From Aureibaculum algae (GTDB lineage Bacteria > Bacteroidota > Bacteroidia > Flavobacteriales > Flavobacteriaceae), in assembly GCF_006065315.1 (NCBI RefSeq), contig NZ_CP040749.1, forward strand, positions 124,001-188,000: a stretch of 64,000 bases of DNA. Reading direction: 5' to 3'. This document shows positions 18,178 through 27,535 of this stretch, one piece after another; positions within the stretch are counted from its first letter, which is position 1; each line of letters begins with the position of its first letter. Position numbers and translations under genes: made by a program. Below the pieces are notes generated by a model. It did no database searches, was not told the origin of the DNA, and saw only the letters and a list, made by a program, of their open reading frames with translations.

Positions 18178-18522
18178 TTATTTGACAACCAATTTGCGAA
18201 TTGAAGTACTTCCTTTTTCAAATACTTTGAGTATATAAACACCAGAATCAAATTTAGATACATTCAATTCTTTGCCTCTTAGGGTAATATTTAGCACCTC
18301 TTTCCCTAAAATGTTGAAAAGTTGAACTTTTTTGTCGGCATTATTAAACGTGTGTATATATAATTTTCCATTAACAACAGGGTTAGGGAAAATTTTGAAA
18401 TCCTTAATTTCTTTTGTTTTTTGAACAGCACTATTTTGTGATGATTCGTTATCATCAGCAATTTGCCCATAGAAACAAGTAGTTACCAATAATAATATTA
18501 AAAAAAAGTAATTTTTTTTCAT
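18178..18522 (-). CDS. Mini T9SS type A sorting-domain protein
   Basis: The 114-residue product consists of a signal peptide (1-20), a short acidic linker (21-40) and a complete type IX secretion sorting domain (about 42-114). The domain motifs are FKIFPNPVVNGKLYI, VQLFNILGKEV, LNVSKFDSGVYILKV and a basic end RKLVVK. The domain normally directs a large cargo through the outer membrane and is cleaved by PorU; here no cargo domain exists. It may be a short secreted peptide, a decoy, or the remnant of a larger protein, though the signal peptide and sorting domain are in one intact frame. It has its own terminator. Confidence 0.9.
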   Translation of the reverse strand: MKKNYFFLILLLVTTCFYGQIADDNESSQNSAVQKTKEIKDFKIFPNPVVNGKLYIHTFNNADKKVQLFNILGKEVLNITLRGKELNVSKFDSGVYILKVFEKGSTSIRKLVVK

Positions 18523-18820
18523 ACGTATTTAATTATTTTCGGCAAATTTGGTTGATTGCACTTAAATTCAATTAAGTGATTCAAAATTAGATAAATATTG
18601 TGTACATTTCAGTTAAATAATACAATTGTGAATAACTTTTGTGGTTGCAGTAAAATGCATCCGTTATAACTTGTATTATTTATAAACATAACACCTACGA
18701 ATACAGGACTTTAGCATTTAATTCAAAGCTTAATGTTAACTTAATATTACCAAGTTAAAAGATTGTTAAGTTTATAAAATTATTTTTAATCCTTAATTTT
18801 GAGGGAATTTAACATGTAAA
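18523..18820. other. Structured 298-bp intergenic region upstream of the two-component genes
   Basis: It holds the 5' flank of the mini T9SS gene and the regulatory region of the response regulator. An 11-bp inverted repeat (18615-18625 with 18671-18681) encloses two further nested stems (18632-18636 with 18663-18667; 18643-18649 with 18656-18662). GTTAA repeats lie at 18735, 18754 and 18765. TAATTTTG at 18794-18801 is a -7 box match 20 bp before the regulator ATG. I found no ORF, tRNA or known riboswitch in it. Confidence 0.55.
18794..18801 (+). promoter_or_regulatory. -7 promoter box of the response regulator operon
   Basis: TAATTTTG matches TAnnTTTG and is 19 bp upstream of the ATG. The nearest TTG (18763-18765) is 28 bp away, too far for a canonical -33 element. 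That fits a promoter that needs activation through the adjacent GTTAA repeats. Confidence 0.45.
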
Positions 18821-19510
18821 ATGAAGAAAAAAAATATAAAAGTACTGTTGGTTGATGATGAACCTGATGTATTAGAGATAGTGGGTTATAATTTGAAAAA
18901 TGAAGGTTATCAAATATTTACAGCGACCAACGGGCTGGAAGCCATAGAAAAAGCAAGAGAGATTATTCCACATTTAATTCTATTAGATGTTATGATGCCA
19001 AAAATGGATGGTGTAGAGGCCTGTCAAAAAATCAGAAAAATAGATAAGCTACAAGACGTTATTGTCGCTTTTTTTACAGCAAGAGGTGAAGATTACTCGC
19101 AACTTGCAGGTTTCGATGCTGGTGCCGATGACTATATTACCAAACCCGTAAAACCAAAAGTTTTAGTGAGCAAGGTAAATTCTCTTTTAAGACGTGTAAG
19201 GCATAACGAAGAAGGAGTAAATACTATAATGACAATTGGAGACATTATCATTAATCGTGAAGAGTATTTTGTTCAAAAAGATAATACTAAAATAATATTG
19301 CCACGTAAAGAGTTTGAATTGATGGCATTATTGGCTTCTAAACCAAATAAAGTTTTTGAACGCGATGTTATTTTGAAAAATGTTTGGGGTAATGATGTAA
19401 TTGTTGGAGGTAGAACTATAGATGTTCATATTAGAAGACTCAGAGAAAAAGTGGGTGAAAAGTATTTTAAAACAGTTAAAGGGGTTGGCTATAAATTTTC
19501 TACAAATTGA
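18821..19510 (+). CDS. OmpR/PhoB-family response regulator
   Basis: Receiver domain (residues about 6-120) with acidic pocket DDE, phospho-acceptor Asp in LLDVMMPKMDG (near residue 57) and conserved Lys in ITKPVKP. A winged-helix DNA-binding domain (about 135-228) ends in VKGVGYKF. Cytoplasmic transcription factor controlled by the adjacent histidine kinase, whose TTG start overlaps this stop codon. The pair resembles PhoB/PhoR, and the TTAA direct repeats upstream would suit autoregulation. The actual stimulus is not readable from sequence. Confidence 0.93.
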   Translation: MKKKNIKVLLVDDEPDVLEIVGYNLKNEGYQIFTATNGLEAIEKAREIIPHLILLDVMMPKMDGVEACQKIRKIDKLQDVIVAFFTARGEDYSQLAGFDAGADDYITKPVKPKVLVSKVNSLLRRVRHNEEGVNTIMTIGDIIINREEYFVQKDNTKIILPRKEFELMALLASKPNKVFERDVILKNVWGNDVIVGGRTIDVHIRRLREKVGEKYFKTVKGVGYKFSTN

Positions 19511-20547
19511 AGTTGAAAAAAACATATAAATTCGCTTTTAAGTCTTCATTATACATTACGGTTTTTGCGTTTTCGGTGGCATTAATACTTACGTATGCAT
19601 TAACACATCATGTGAATTATAATCTCGCGTTATTAACAGCACTTTCTATTTTTATTTTTTCATTTGTTGTAATTCAATATAGGGTAGAGTATTTTATTTA
19701 TAATAGAATTAAAAACATTTATGATGATGTTTCTGTGTCTAAAATTGAAAATTTAGATAGAGGAAGTGTTACTACCAATATGGAAACACTTTCTAAACAG
19801 GTAAAAAAATTTGCAGAAGATAAACTCTTAGAAATTGAAATGCTTGAGATAAGAGAAGAATATAGACGAGAGTTTTTAGGTAATGTATCACATGAATTAA
19901 AAACACCCTTATTTACTGTGCAAGGCTATCTGTTAACCTTGTCAGGTGGTGCTATAAATGATAAATTAATTAGAGATAAATATTTAAATAGAGCTAATAT
20001 TGGATTAGAAAGATTGGTGAGTATCGTTGAGGATTTAGATATGATAAATCAACTAGAATCGGGTAATTTAAATTTATCATTAAAACAGTTTGATATTGTC
20101 AAATTAATTCGAAATGTGTTTGAATTACTGGATTTTCAGGCTAAAAAACGCAATATTACATTGCAATTTGATAAAGTTTATGATACCCCTATTTTGATTC
20201 AGGGAGATAGAAAAAGAATAGAACAAGTAGTCATCAATTTAATTGAAAATTCCATTAAATATGGTAAGATGAAGAGTCAGAATACGGTAAGTATTAAAAA
20301 TTATTCCGATTCTCAATTTATTGTCCATATGAAAGATGAAGGAGAAGGCATTCCTGAACGTAATCTATCAAGAATATTTGAGCGTTTTTATAGAATTGAA
20401 CAAAGTAGATCTAGAGAACAAGGAGGCTCAGGATTAGGTTTGTCTATTGTAAAGCATATTATTGAAGCACATCATCAAAAAGTATTTGCAAAAAGTGAAG
20501 TAGGTAAAGGCTCCACCTTTTCATTTACGCTAGAAAAGTTTAAATAG
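19507..20547 (+). CDS. Sensor histidine kinase (PhoR-like)
   Basis: Two N-terminal membrane helices (about residues 10-30 and 36-55) are separated by almost no periplasmic loop, so it probably senses within the membrane or through a partner. There is a linker of about 60 residues, then HisKA with GNVSHELKTPLFTVQGYL (His near residue 123) and HATPase_c with NLIENSIKYG, DEGEGIPE and GGSGLGLSIV. The start is TTG at 19507 overlapping the regulator stop, with another TTG at 19513 as alternative. The 3' end overlaps the convergent glycosyltransferase gene by 18 bp. Confidence 0.92.
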   Translation: MKLKKTYKFAFKSSLYITVFAFSVALILTYALTHHVNYNLALLTALSIFIFSFVVIQYRVEYFIYNRIKNIYDDVSVSKIENLDRGSVTTNMETLSKQVKKFAEDKLLEIEMLEIREEYRREFLGNVSHELKTPLFTVQGYLLTLSGGAINDKLIRDKYLNRANIGLERLVSIVEDLDMINQLESGNLNLSLKQFDIVKLIRNVFELLDFQAKKRNITLQFDKVYDTPILIQGDRKRIEQVVINLIENSIKYGKMKSQNTVSIKNYSDSQFIVHMKDEGEGIPERNLSRIFERFYRIEQSRSREQGGSGLGLSIVKHIIEAHHQKVFAKSEVGKGSTFSFTLEKFK

Positions 20548-21585
20548 AGTGGAGGGTATTGTTTCCGATGCACAAATATTTTTTAGTCCATTAAAATCAG
20601 TGACGCTATTAAGCATTTCGATTTTAAAATCTTCTTGTTTTGCATAGGGAGCTAAATTTAATTCAGCCATTCTTTCTGCTAAGTATTCTTGTTCATGTTG
20701 CCCTGGCGTAGGAATAAAAAAGGCTTTCTTATCTAATTTTGTTAAATCTAAGATAGTCGTATATCCTGATCTTGCTAAAACCACTTCACTTTCGTTTATA
20801 GCCTGCTGTAATTCGATGCTGAGCATAAAGTTAACCATAGTTATGTTTTCTGCAATTTGAGGTAATTTAACAGCGTTAAAAACACCTCTTACAAACAGTA
20901 CTTTTTTTGGATAGTTTTTAAGTTCATAAATGAGGCGTTTTTCTAAAATGCCTCGTTGTGGTTCAGCACCAGATAAAAGAATCAATAGATCATATTTTAT
21001 ATGAGAAGGTTTTTTTTCAAACCGACTTATTGGGCCAATAAATTTGATATTTAATTTACTATTTTTTGTAGAAGATAAGTTACCTGAAAGATGCGAGTCT
21101 ACACGGTCAGGAACCCAACATTCATCAAACTTGGCTATAATATTTTGATGTATTTTGGAGGTTATTAAAGTTGTACTACCTGAAAGTACATTAATTTGAT
21201 GTGAAATATAAATAGATGGAATTTCTGATAAACGAACTCCAAATCTATTGTCAGAAATAATACCAGATAACCCTTCCTTTTTATGAATTTTTTGAGTTGC
21301 TTTTTGTTCAGATAAACTGGCTTTTATAACACTGGGACTTCCTAACAGTAGTTGTAGTTTTTGAAAATTACTTTTGCTGTATGTAATATTATAACTTTGT
21401 AATTCGTAAAATTTTAATTCGGGATATTCCTTTTGAAGCAATGTTAAAGCTGCACCATCACTGGCAATGATAGGTGTGAAATTTCTTTCAATTAAAGCAT
21501 TAATAATTGGAATACAGCGACTTGCATGACCTAAGCCCCAATTTAAGGGTGCAACCAAAATTTTTTTTGAATGTTTTAGTGGCAT
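20530..21585 (-). CDS. GT28/MurG-like glycosyltransferase
   Basis: GT-B type protein of 351 residues. The N-terminal VAPLNWGLGHASRC motif (residues about 11-24) is the family's acceptor-binding loop. The C-terminal half carries ARSGYTTILDLTKL and FIPTPGQHEQEYLAERM (nucleotide-sugar binding, about residues 275-315). The substrate is unknown. Related bacterial proteins are annotated only as glycosyltransferases. No signal peptide. It sits between the two-component system and the polysaccharide locus but is separated from purD by 148 bp with no evident promoter or terminator. Confidence 0.8.
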   Translation of the reverse strand: MPLKHSKKILVAPLNWGLGHASRCIPIINALIERNFTPIIASDGAALTLLQKEYPELKFYELQSYNITYSKSNFQKLQLLLGSPSVIKASLSEQKATQKIHKKEGLSGIISDNRFGVRLSEIPSIYISHQINVLSGSTTLITSKIHQNIIAKFDECWVPDRVDSHLSGNLSSTKNSKLNIKFIGPISRFEKKPSHIKYDLLILLSGAEPQRGILEKRLIYELKNYPKKVLFVRGVFNAVKLPQIAENITMVNFMLSIELQQAINESEVVLARSGYTTILDLTKLDKKAFFIPTPGQHEQEYLAERMAELNLAPYAKQEDFKIEMLNSVTDFNGLKNICASETIPSTLFKLF

Positions 21586-21733
21586 AGGGCATAAGCTGAT
21601 TATAGATAATTCAATAAAATAGAAATGTCACTATGAACATATTCTTAGAGTCTTATCCAATAAAAGACAGATGTTAAACAAAAATAAAATTTCTAATAAA
21701 AAATGAATTTATCGTTATTTTGATTTTAAATAA

Positions 21734-23008
21734 TTAAATCAAGTCGAACCCAATATCTTTTCTATAATTCATGTCTTCAAAATGAATCTTATTTATACTA
21801 TCATATGATTTTTTCAGAGTTTCTTCAATTGTATCTCCTAAAGATGTTACAGCCATAACTCTTCCTCCATTGGTAATGGTTTTACCATTTTTAGTTGTTG
21901 TACCCGCATGAAAAACAATAGATTCAGTTACGTTTTCTAACCCAGTTATTTCTTTGCCTTTTTCATATGCTTCAGGATAACCACCTGCAACTAACATTAC
22001 TGTTGTTGCTGTTTGTGATTTTAAAGAAAATGATTTTTCGTGCAAATTTTGGTTTGCTACACCTTCAAATAATTCTAAAAGATCAGATTCTAACCTTGGT
22101 AAAACTACTTCTGTTTCTGGGTCACCCATTCTAACATTATATTCAACCACAAAAGGATCACCTTTAATATTCATTAAACCGATAAATATGAAACCGCGAT
22201 AATCAATTCCGTCTTTTTGAAGTCCATTTATGGTAGGTTTCACAACGCGTTCTTCAACTTTATTTAAAAAGTCATCACTTGCAAAAGGAACAGGTGAAAT
22301 AGCACCCATACCACCAGTATTCAAACCTGTGTCTCCTTCTCCAATTCGTTTATAATCTTTAGCTGAGGGCAGTACTTTATAACTTTTTCCGTCAGTCAAT
22401 ACAAAAACAGATAATTCAATTCCGTCTAAAAATTCTTCAATAACAACTGTATTAGAGGCTTCACCAAACTTTTGATTGGTTAGCATATCAGCAAGTTCCG
22501 ATTTTGCTTCTTCTAATGAATTTAAAATTAGTACGCCTTTACCGCCGGCCAATCCATCCGCTTTTAAAACGTATGGAGGACTTAAAGTTTCTAAGAAACA
22601 TTTACCATCTTCTAAATTATCTTTGGTGAAAGATTTATATTTAGCAGTAGGAATACCGTGTTTTTCCATGAATATTTTAGAGAAGTCTTTACTTCCCTCG
22701 AGCATAGCCCCGTCCTTTTTAGGACCAATTACAGGTATATCTTTTAAGTCAACATCAGCTAAGAAAAAATCGTGAACTCCAGCGACTAAAGGAGCTTCTG
22801 GACCTACAATTACCATATGAATAGCTTCGGCTAAAACCAATCTTTTTACAGCATTAAAATCGGTCGGATCTATAGCAATATTTTTTGCGATAGAGTCAGT
22901 ACCCGCATTACCTGGTGCAACAAAAAGCTGATTTATTTTTTTACTCTCTGAAAGTTTTAAGGCAAAAGCATGTTCTCTTCCGCCGGAACCTAAAATTAAA
23001 ATGTTCAT
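21734..23008 (-). CDS. purD: Phosphoribosylamine--glycine ligase
   Basis: Second step of de novo purine synthesis (GAR synthetase). The N-terminal GSGGREHAFALKL motif, ATP-grasp loop KADGLAGGKGV near residue 150, GEGDTGLNTGGMGAISP near 223 and MGDPETEVVLPRL near 295 are all present. Full length (424 residues). It is the last gene of the minus-strand polysaccharide run, only 8 bp after a glycosyltransferase, so it may be co-transcribed with surface-sugar genes. Confidence 0.96.
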   Translation of the reverse strand: MNILILGSGGREHAFALKLSESKKINQLFVAPGNAGTDSIAKNIAIDPTDFNAVKRLVLAEAIHMVIVGPEAPLVAGVHDFFLADVDLKDIPVIGPKKDGAMLEGSKDFSKIFMEKHGIPTAKYKSFTKDNLEDGKCFLETLSPPYVLKADGLAGGKGVLILNSLEEAKSELADMLTNQKFGEASNTVVIEEFLDGIELSVFVLTDGKSYKVLPSAKDYKRIGEGDTGLNTGGMGAISPVPFASDDFLNKVEERVVKPTINGLQKDGIDYRGFIFIGLMNIKGDPFVVEYNVRMGDPETEVVLPRLESDLLELFEGVANQNLHEKSFSLKSQTATTVMLVAGGYPEAYEKGKEITGLENVTESIVFHAGTTTKNGKTITNGGRVMAVTSLGDTIEETLKKSYDSINKIHFEDMNYRKDIGFDLI

Positions 23009-23016
23009 TTTTTTTT

Positions 23017-23808
23017 TTATTTTTTAATATGCCATTTGTAAAAGTACTGAAATACTGAAATAGTATGATAGGTAAACAGCTTAAAGTTTTTTAAAGATTT
23101 CTTTTTTAATACGTGAATAATCTCAACATCAGGATTATATAATTTTTTCATGCCCTGTTGGTCCATTTTTTTGCAAATATCAACATCTTCCATGTATAAA
23201 AAGTATCTTTCATCAAATCCTTTCAGATCAACAAAGGCGTCTGTCTTAAATAAGAGAAAACAACCGTGTATAAAATCGGGATTAAAAGCTTGAGATAAAT
23301 CTCTGTCTCTGTATTCCCCTTTTTTGATGATTTGAGGAAAAAAAGCCTTTAAAAATGGTAATCTTCTTACCGATAATTCAGAAATTGTTGGATATCTTCT
23401 ACTCGTATATTGATGCTCTCCATTTGGAAAAATTGCTTTTGGTGCGATTAGGGCTAATTTATCATTTTTTTTAAAATTGTTGATGAGCTCCGGAATTAAT
23501 GTTGATTTAAAAACCACATCGGGATTTAATACTAAATGATAGGTTGAGTAATTTTTAATTTTGTCAAGAATTCTATTATGTCCTTTCCCAAATCCAATAT
23601 TTTCTCCTACAAATAGATATTCAATATCAGGATCTTTAAATTTATCTTTTAATACGTCTGTTTTTGAGTTATCTACTAAAAATAGTTTTTTTGAAAACGG
23701 CGTAGCTAAAAAACTAGCAATAGTTTTAGACAGTTCATCAAAATTTTCTTCGTACAAAACAATAGTAGCCGTAATTACTTTATTATTTAATATGCTTTTG
23801 TCTGCCAT
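23017..23808 (-). CDS. Family 2 glycosyltransferase (rhamnosyltransferase-like)
   Basis: GT-A fold. The opening ITATIVLYEENFDEL, the LVDNS segment, the DxD-equivalent LNPDVVF (near residue 96) and the later YLYMEDVDICKKM (ED motif near residue 207) match the WbbL/RfbF-like GT2 group. Its 263 residues are typical. No membrane helices, so it works at the cytoplasmic face and adds one sugar during lipid-linked repeat-unit assembly. It is 9 bp after the WcaJ-like gene. Confidence 0.88.
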   Translation of the reverse strand: MADKSILNNKVITATIVLYEENFDELSKTIASFLATPFSKKLFLVDNSKTDVLKDKFKDPDIEYLFVGENIGFGKGHNRILDKIKNYSTYHLVLNPDVVFKSTLIPELINNFKKNDKLALIAPKAIFPNGEHQYTSRRYPTISELSVRRLPFLKAFFPQIIKKGEYRDRDLSQAFNPDFIHGCFLLFKTDAFVDLKGFDERYFLYMEDVDICKKMDQQGMKKLYNPDVEIIHVLKKKSLKNFKLFTYHTISVFQYFYKWHIKK

Positions 23809-23817
23809 TACATTTTA

Positions 23818-25179
23818 TTAATATGCTTTTTCTTCGCCTTTAAAAACATTTAATATTGTTTGTATTATTATTTTTATATCAAGTAAAAATGACCAATTTT
23901 CAATATAGAAAATATCTAGTCTAATTCTATTTTTTATATCTGATTTTTTTCGTACCTCACCTCTATATCCACTAACTTGAGCTAAGCCAGTAATACCTGG
24001 TTTAACAGAAAATCGTTGAACATAACTGTCTATTTCCTTTTGATATGCTAATGATAAACTGCTCATATGAGGTCTTGGTCCAACGACACTCATCTCACCT
24101 TTTAACACATTGAAAAATTGAGGAAGTTCGTCGATACTAGTTTTTCTTAAAAAAAAACCGCTACGTGTTACCCGAGCATCATTTTTAGTAGCATGAATTT
24201 TATCAGACAAATTATTTATCTTCATTGACCTAAATTTATAACAAACAAATTGCTCTCCTTCCTTGCCTTCTCTTTCTTGTTTGAAAAATAATGGTCCTTT
24301 AGATTCTAATTTTACTATTATCCATAACAGTGGTGTTAACCAAGACATGACTAAAATAATAATTAAAAAAGAAAAAATAATATCAAAAGTTCTTTTTATA
24401 TACCGATTATCAAGAATTTCGAAGGGTAATTTCTTAACATTTAAAACGAGTAGATTATCATAATATTCAGCTCCTAAACTTTTGCTGTACAATTCATTAG
24501 AGTCTGGAATTAATTTGATGATAATATTATTTCTAGCAGCAAATTTGGTAAACTCTTTGACGTCATCCCTATTTAGGTTAGAAAGTGTACAGTAAATCTG
24601 ATCAATATTATTAGTGAGTATATAATTGAAGCTATCATTTAACTTGCCTAAATAAGCTTCCTTTTTATAATATTTATCCGAAAAAAAACCTATAAATCGA
24701 TATCCTAAACTTGATTTTTTATTGAATAATTCAATTACCCTTTTAGAGGTGTCGTCATATCCAATAATTACAATCCTTCTATAATTTTTACCACTTAATC
24801 GATATTTTTTTAGGGTATAAAATGAAATAAGTTTAAATAAGCTTATGCTTCCAATGATTGTTGAAAGGACTAACAGTTGATTATGAACAACGACGCCTTC
24901 TTTAAAAACACCGAAATAGGTAAAATAGCCCAAAAAGAATAAGGCAAACTGAATAAATAGTAACTTAAACACTCTAAATGTCTTGGTAAAACGAAAGACT
25001 TGGTAAAAGTTAGTGTTGAAGGCAATAATTAGCCAAAAAAGAATGATATATGTAAGAAAATAAGGATTGAAAAATTCAGGGTCAGATATATAGAAAACTA
25101 CTCCAATGATAATGAGTATATCAATCAAGACGAATAGAGGCCTTATTAAATATGAATATCTATATTTTCTTAATGGCAT
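23818..25179 (-). CDS. Polyprenyl-phosphate sugar phosphotransferase (WcaJ/WbaP-like)
   Basis: Initiates polysaccharide repeat units by moving a sugar-1-phosphate onto undecaprenyl phosphate. Four N-terminal membrane helices (about residues 10-120), a CoA-binding-like Rossmann domain (about 130-240), one more membrane segment near 265-290, and the catalytic bacterial-sugar-transferase domain with LFFKQEREGKEGEQF, YKFRSM, SIDELPQFFNVLKGEMS and VGPRPH. Full length (453 residues). It shares one base with the upstream GT4 gene (TAATG coupling). Confidence 0.94.
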   Translation of the reverse strand: MPLRKYRYSYLIRPLFVLIDILIIIGVVFYISDPEFFNPYFLTYIILFWLIIAFNTNFYQVFRFTKTFRVFKLLFIQFALFFLGYFTYFGVFKEGVVVHNQLLVLSTIIGSISLFKLISFYTLKKYRLSGKNYRRIVIIGYDDTSKRVIELFNKKSSLGYRFIGFFSDKYYKKEAYLGKLNDSFNYILTNNIDQIYCTLSNLNRDDVKEFTKFAARNNIIIKLIPDSNELYSKSLGAEYYDNLLVLNVKKLPFEILDNRYIKRTFDIIFSFLIIILVMSWLTPLLWIIVKLESKGPLFFKQEREGKEGEQFVCYKFRSMKINNLSDKIHATKNDARVTRSGFFLRKTSIDELPQFFNVLKGEMSVVGPRPHMSSLSLAYQKEIDSYVQRFSVKPGITGLAQVSGYRGEVRKKSDIKNRIRLDIFYIENWSFLLDIKIIIQTILNVFKGEEKAY

Positions 25180-26294
25180 TATTTATTTTCGAATTTTTTT
25201 ATTTGTTTTTTTATATTAGATATAAATATTTCTTCACTAAATTTTTTTGCATGATTTCTAATCCAAATCGGATTAAAGTTTTGATGCTCCTTTTCAAAAA
25301 ATTTTATAGTTTCTTCTATTGCTTCTATTTTTTGATTGTCAAAAAACAGACCTGATGATTCTTTTATATTATTACGGTTTTCTATAATGGTTTCTAATGC
25401 TCCTCCTTTTTTATATGCTATTACCGGAATTCCATATGCCATTACCTCTAACGGAATCATTCCAAAATCTTCTTCTCCAGGAAATAATAATGCTTTTGAT
25501 CGTGCGAAGAAGTATTCAATTTCTTCCCAAGCGAGATTTCCCTTAAATGTTATATTTTTATTAGCTTTTTTTTCCAACTTTAACTTTTCAGACCCGTCAC
25601 CAATAATTACTAATTGTTTTCCATTTTTGTTAAAAACATCAATCAGTAAATCTATTCTCTTATAAGGTGTTATAGCACCAAAACTTAAAAATATATCTTT
25701 TTCAGTGTCTGTAGGTAATGGTTTTGTAAATAAAACATCGGCAATCGGAGGATAAACTACTTCAGAATCCTTTTGATAGTATTTTTTTACACGATTAGCT
25801 ACGTTTTTCGAATTTGACAAATACAAATTTACGTTATCTATTGTTGATTTATCATAGTTTTTAAGCCTATTAAGAAAAAAACTCAATAATGGTCTAAGTA
25901 TCGGACTTACTGCGTTAACATAGGTTTCTTTATGGCTCCAACAATAACGCATTGGAGAGTGAATGTAACATATATGAGGTGTGTTGTTGCCGATATGAAT
26001 ACCTTTAGCGGGTCCTGATTCAGAAGAAATTATTAAGTCATATTTTCTTTTAAGTTTTAGAGATTTAATACCCAAAGGGTACAAGGGAAATACTTTTTGA
26101 TATCGTTTTTTTAAAAAAGGAATGTTTAAGATGGAGGTATATATGGTTTGATTAACTAAAGAATTACCATATTTATTTTTATCGTAAAATAAAGTATATA
26201 TATCAGCGTCTGGATAAATTTTTAAAAGTGATTCTACCACTTTTTCACCACCTCGGCGTGTAACAAACCAATAATGTATTATGGCTACTTTCAT
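25179..26294 (-). CDS. Family 4 glycosyltransferase
   Basis: GT-B retaining enzyme. The N-terminal HYWFVTRRGGEKVVESL is typical of GT4 acceptor loops. The C-terminal domain has FSFGAITPYKRIDLLI-type (LSFGAITPYKRID) and the EX7E motif in LFPGEEDFGMIPLEVMAYGIPV (near residue 285). The 371-residue length is standard. Cytoplasmic or peripheral. Both ends are coupled to neighbours through one-base TAATG overlaps. Confidence 0.9.
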   Translation of the reverse strand: MKVAIIHYWFVTRRGGEKVVESLLKIYPDADIYTLFYDKNKYGNSLVNQTIYTSILNIPFLKKRYQKVFPLYPLGIKSLKLKRKYDLIISSESGPAKGIHIGNNTPHICYIHSPMRYCWSHKETYVNAVSPILRPLLSFFLNRLKNYDKSTIDNVNLYLSNSKNVANRVKKYYQKDSEVVYPPIADVLFTKPLPTDTEKDIFLSFGAITPYKRIDLLIDVFNKNGKQLVIIGDGSEKLKLEKKANKNITFKGNLAWEEIEYFFARSKALLFPGEEDFGMIPLEVMAYGIPVIAYKKGGALETIIENRNNIKESSGLFFDNQKIEAIEETIKFFEKEHQNFNPIWIRNHAKKFSEEIFISNIKKQIKKFENK

Positions 26295-27535
26295 TAGCTG
26301 ATTTCATCAATTTTTCTGTATGTACTTTGGGTATAAAAAAGCAAAGAAAAGAAGACAAAAAAGACTAACCCAACTTGTCTTTGTAAGTACGATTCTGTTA
26401 AACTTGAAATCATAAAAACAATTAAAAACCACCTAAAATAATAATTATTTGACGTAAATGCAGTTTTAATAAGGCTTCCTAATATTATTAAATAGATACA
26501 AATACCAACAATACCATATCTCAATACTATCTCTAAGTAATCATTATGTGCGTTATGTTTATTAATATATGACTCACTCATTATTGGTCTTTCTTTTTGT
26601 AATAATTCGATACCGCCATCGGCTCCCACACCCCAAATGACATTGGATGAAATTACCTTAACAACACTTTTCCAATTTACTTCTCTAACTGGATCTTTTT
26701 TTGAAATAATTTTTTGTGCTCGATAAACTATATTTTCAGAACCTCTAATTCGCTTCTGATCATCAAGATGTTTCAATAAAAGAAAAGAAGAAATTATCCC
26801 TATAATCACTAGAATAGAACCAAATAATTTAGTCTTTTTTGAATTTTCACTGCATAAAAATTGAACTATAAAAAATAAAATTAAAATTAAAATAGCCATA
26901 ATGCCAGATAACAAAAACAAAGATAAAATTAAAATAGCCATTAGTGAATATCTTATAATAATGTTACTTCTTTTTCTAAAGGGAATTTTTATTTTATAGC
27001 TGCATATTATTAGAAAAACAACTAATAAAGCCAAATATGGTACATGGATTTCATAAATACTGTTTCTTATAAAATTTTCTCTAATAACATTACTCCAATC
27101 CATACTTTCAAATATTGATTTTCTAATAATATTAAAATAAGAATTAATTAAGTTCAATAGTACGGCAATAAGAAGACCTGAATAGGCAATTTTTATTTCA
27201 ATTTCGTTGATTTTATTTTTTAGATTAACAAAAGTAATGGGTACTATAAGAAATAGGATATTACTTGTAACTACCTTTATTGCTAACTCCTTATTATTTG
27301 AATAGTAAATTGAAATAGACTGTACTATAAAAAAAAGCAAGTAAAAAAGATAAACTTTTTTATTACTGATGTACGTTAAAAAATAATCCTTTTTAAAATA
27401 AATAAAAGAGTATAAGAATAGAGCGGCCAATGAAATGCTATTAAAAGCAAAAGAAAATGGCAAACTAAATGCAACTAAAAAAAGTAACAACATTAATCCT
27501 ATGCTACTTTTATTTTGATCTAAAATATCCTTCAT
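26294..27535 (-). CDS. O-antigen ligase/polymerase-family membrane protein (first of two)
   Basis: Polytopic inner-membrane protein of 413 residues, with about 11-12 hydrophobic helices and a long periplasmic loop (about residues 270-335) containing HNDYLEIVLRYGIVG, the Wzy_C/WaaL-type motif (H-N near residue 328). It either polymerises repeat units or ligates the chain to a lipid carrier. Sequence alone cannot distinguish Wzy from WaaL. Its start overlaps the upstream GT2 gene by 26 bp. Confidence 0.82.
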   Translation of the reverse strand: MKDILDQNKSSIGLMLLLFLVAFSLPFSFAFNSISLAALFLYSFIYFKKDYFLTYISNKKVYLFYLLFFIVQSISIYYSNNKELAIKVVTSNILFLIVPITFVNLKNKINEIEIKIAYSGLLIAVLLNLINSYFNIIRKSIFESMDWSNVIRENFIRNSIYEIHVPYLALLVVFLIICSYKIKIPFRKRSNIIIRYSLMAILILSLFLLSGIMAILILILFFIVQFLCSENSKKTKLFGSILVIIGIISSFLLLKHLDDQKRIRGSENIVYRAQKIISKKDPVREVNWKSVVKVISSNVIWGVGADGGIELLQKERPIMSESYINKHNAHNDYLEIVLRYGIVGICIYLIILGSLIKTAFTSNNYYFRWFLIVFMISSLTESYLQRQVGLVFFVFFSLLFYTQSTYRKIDEIS

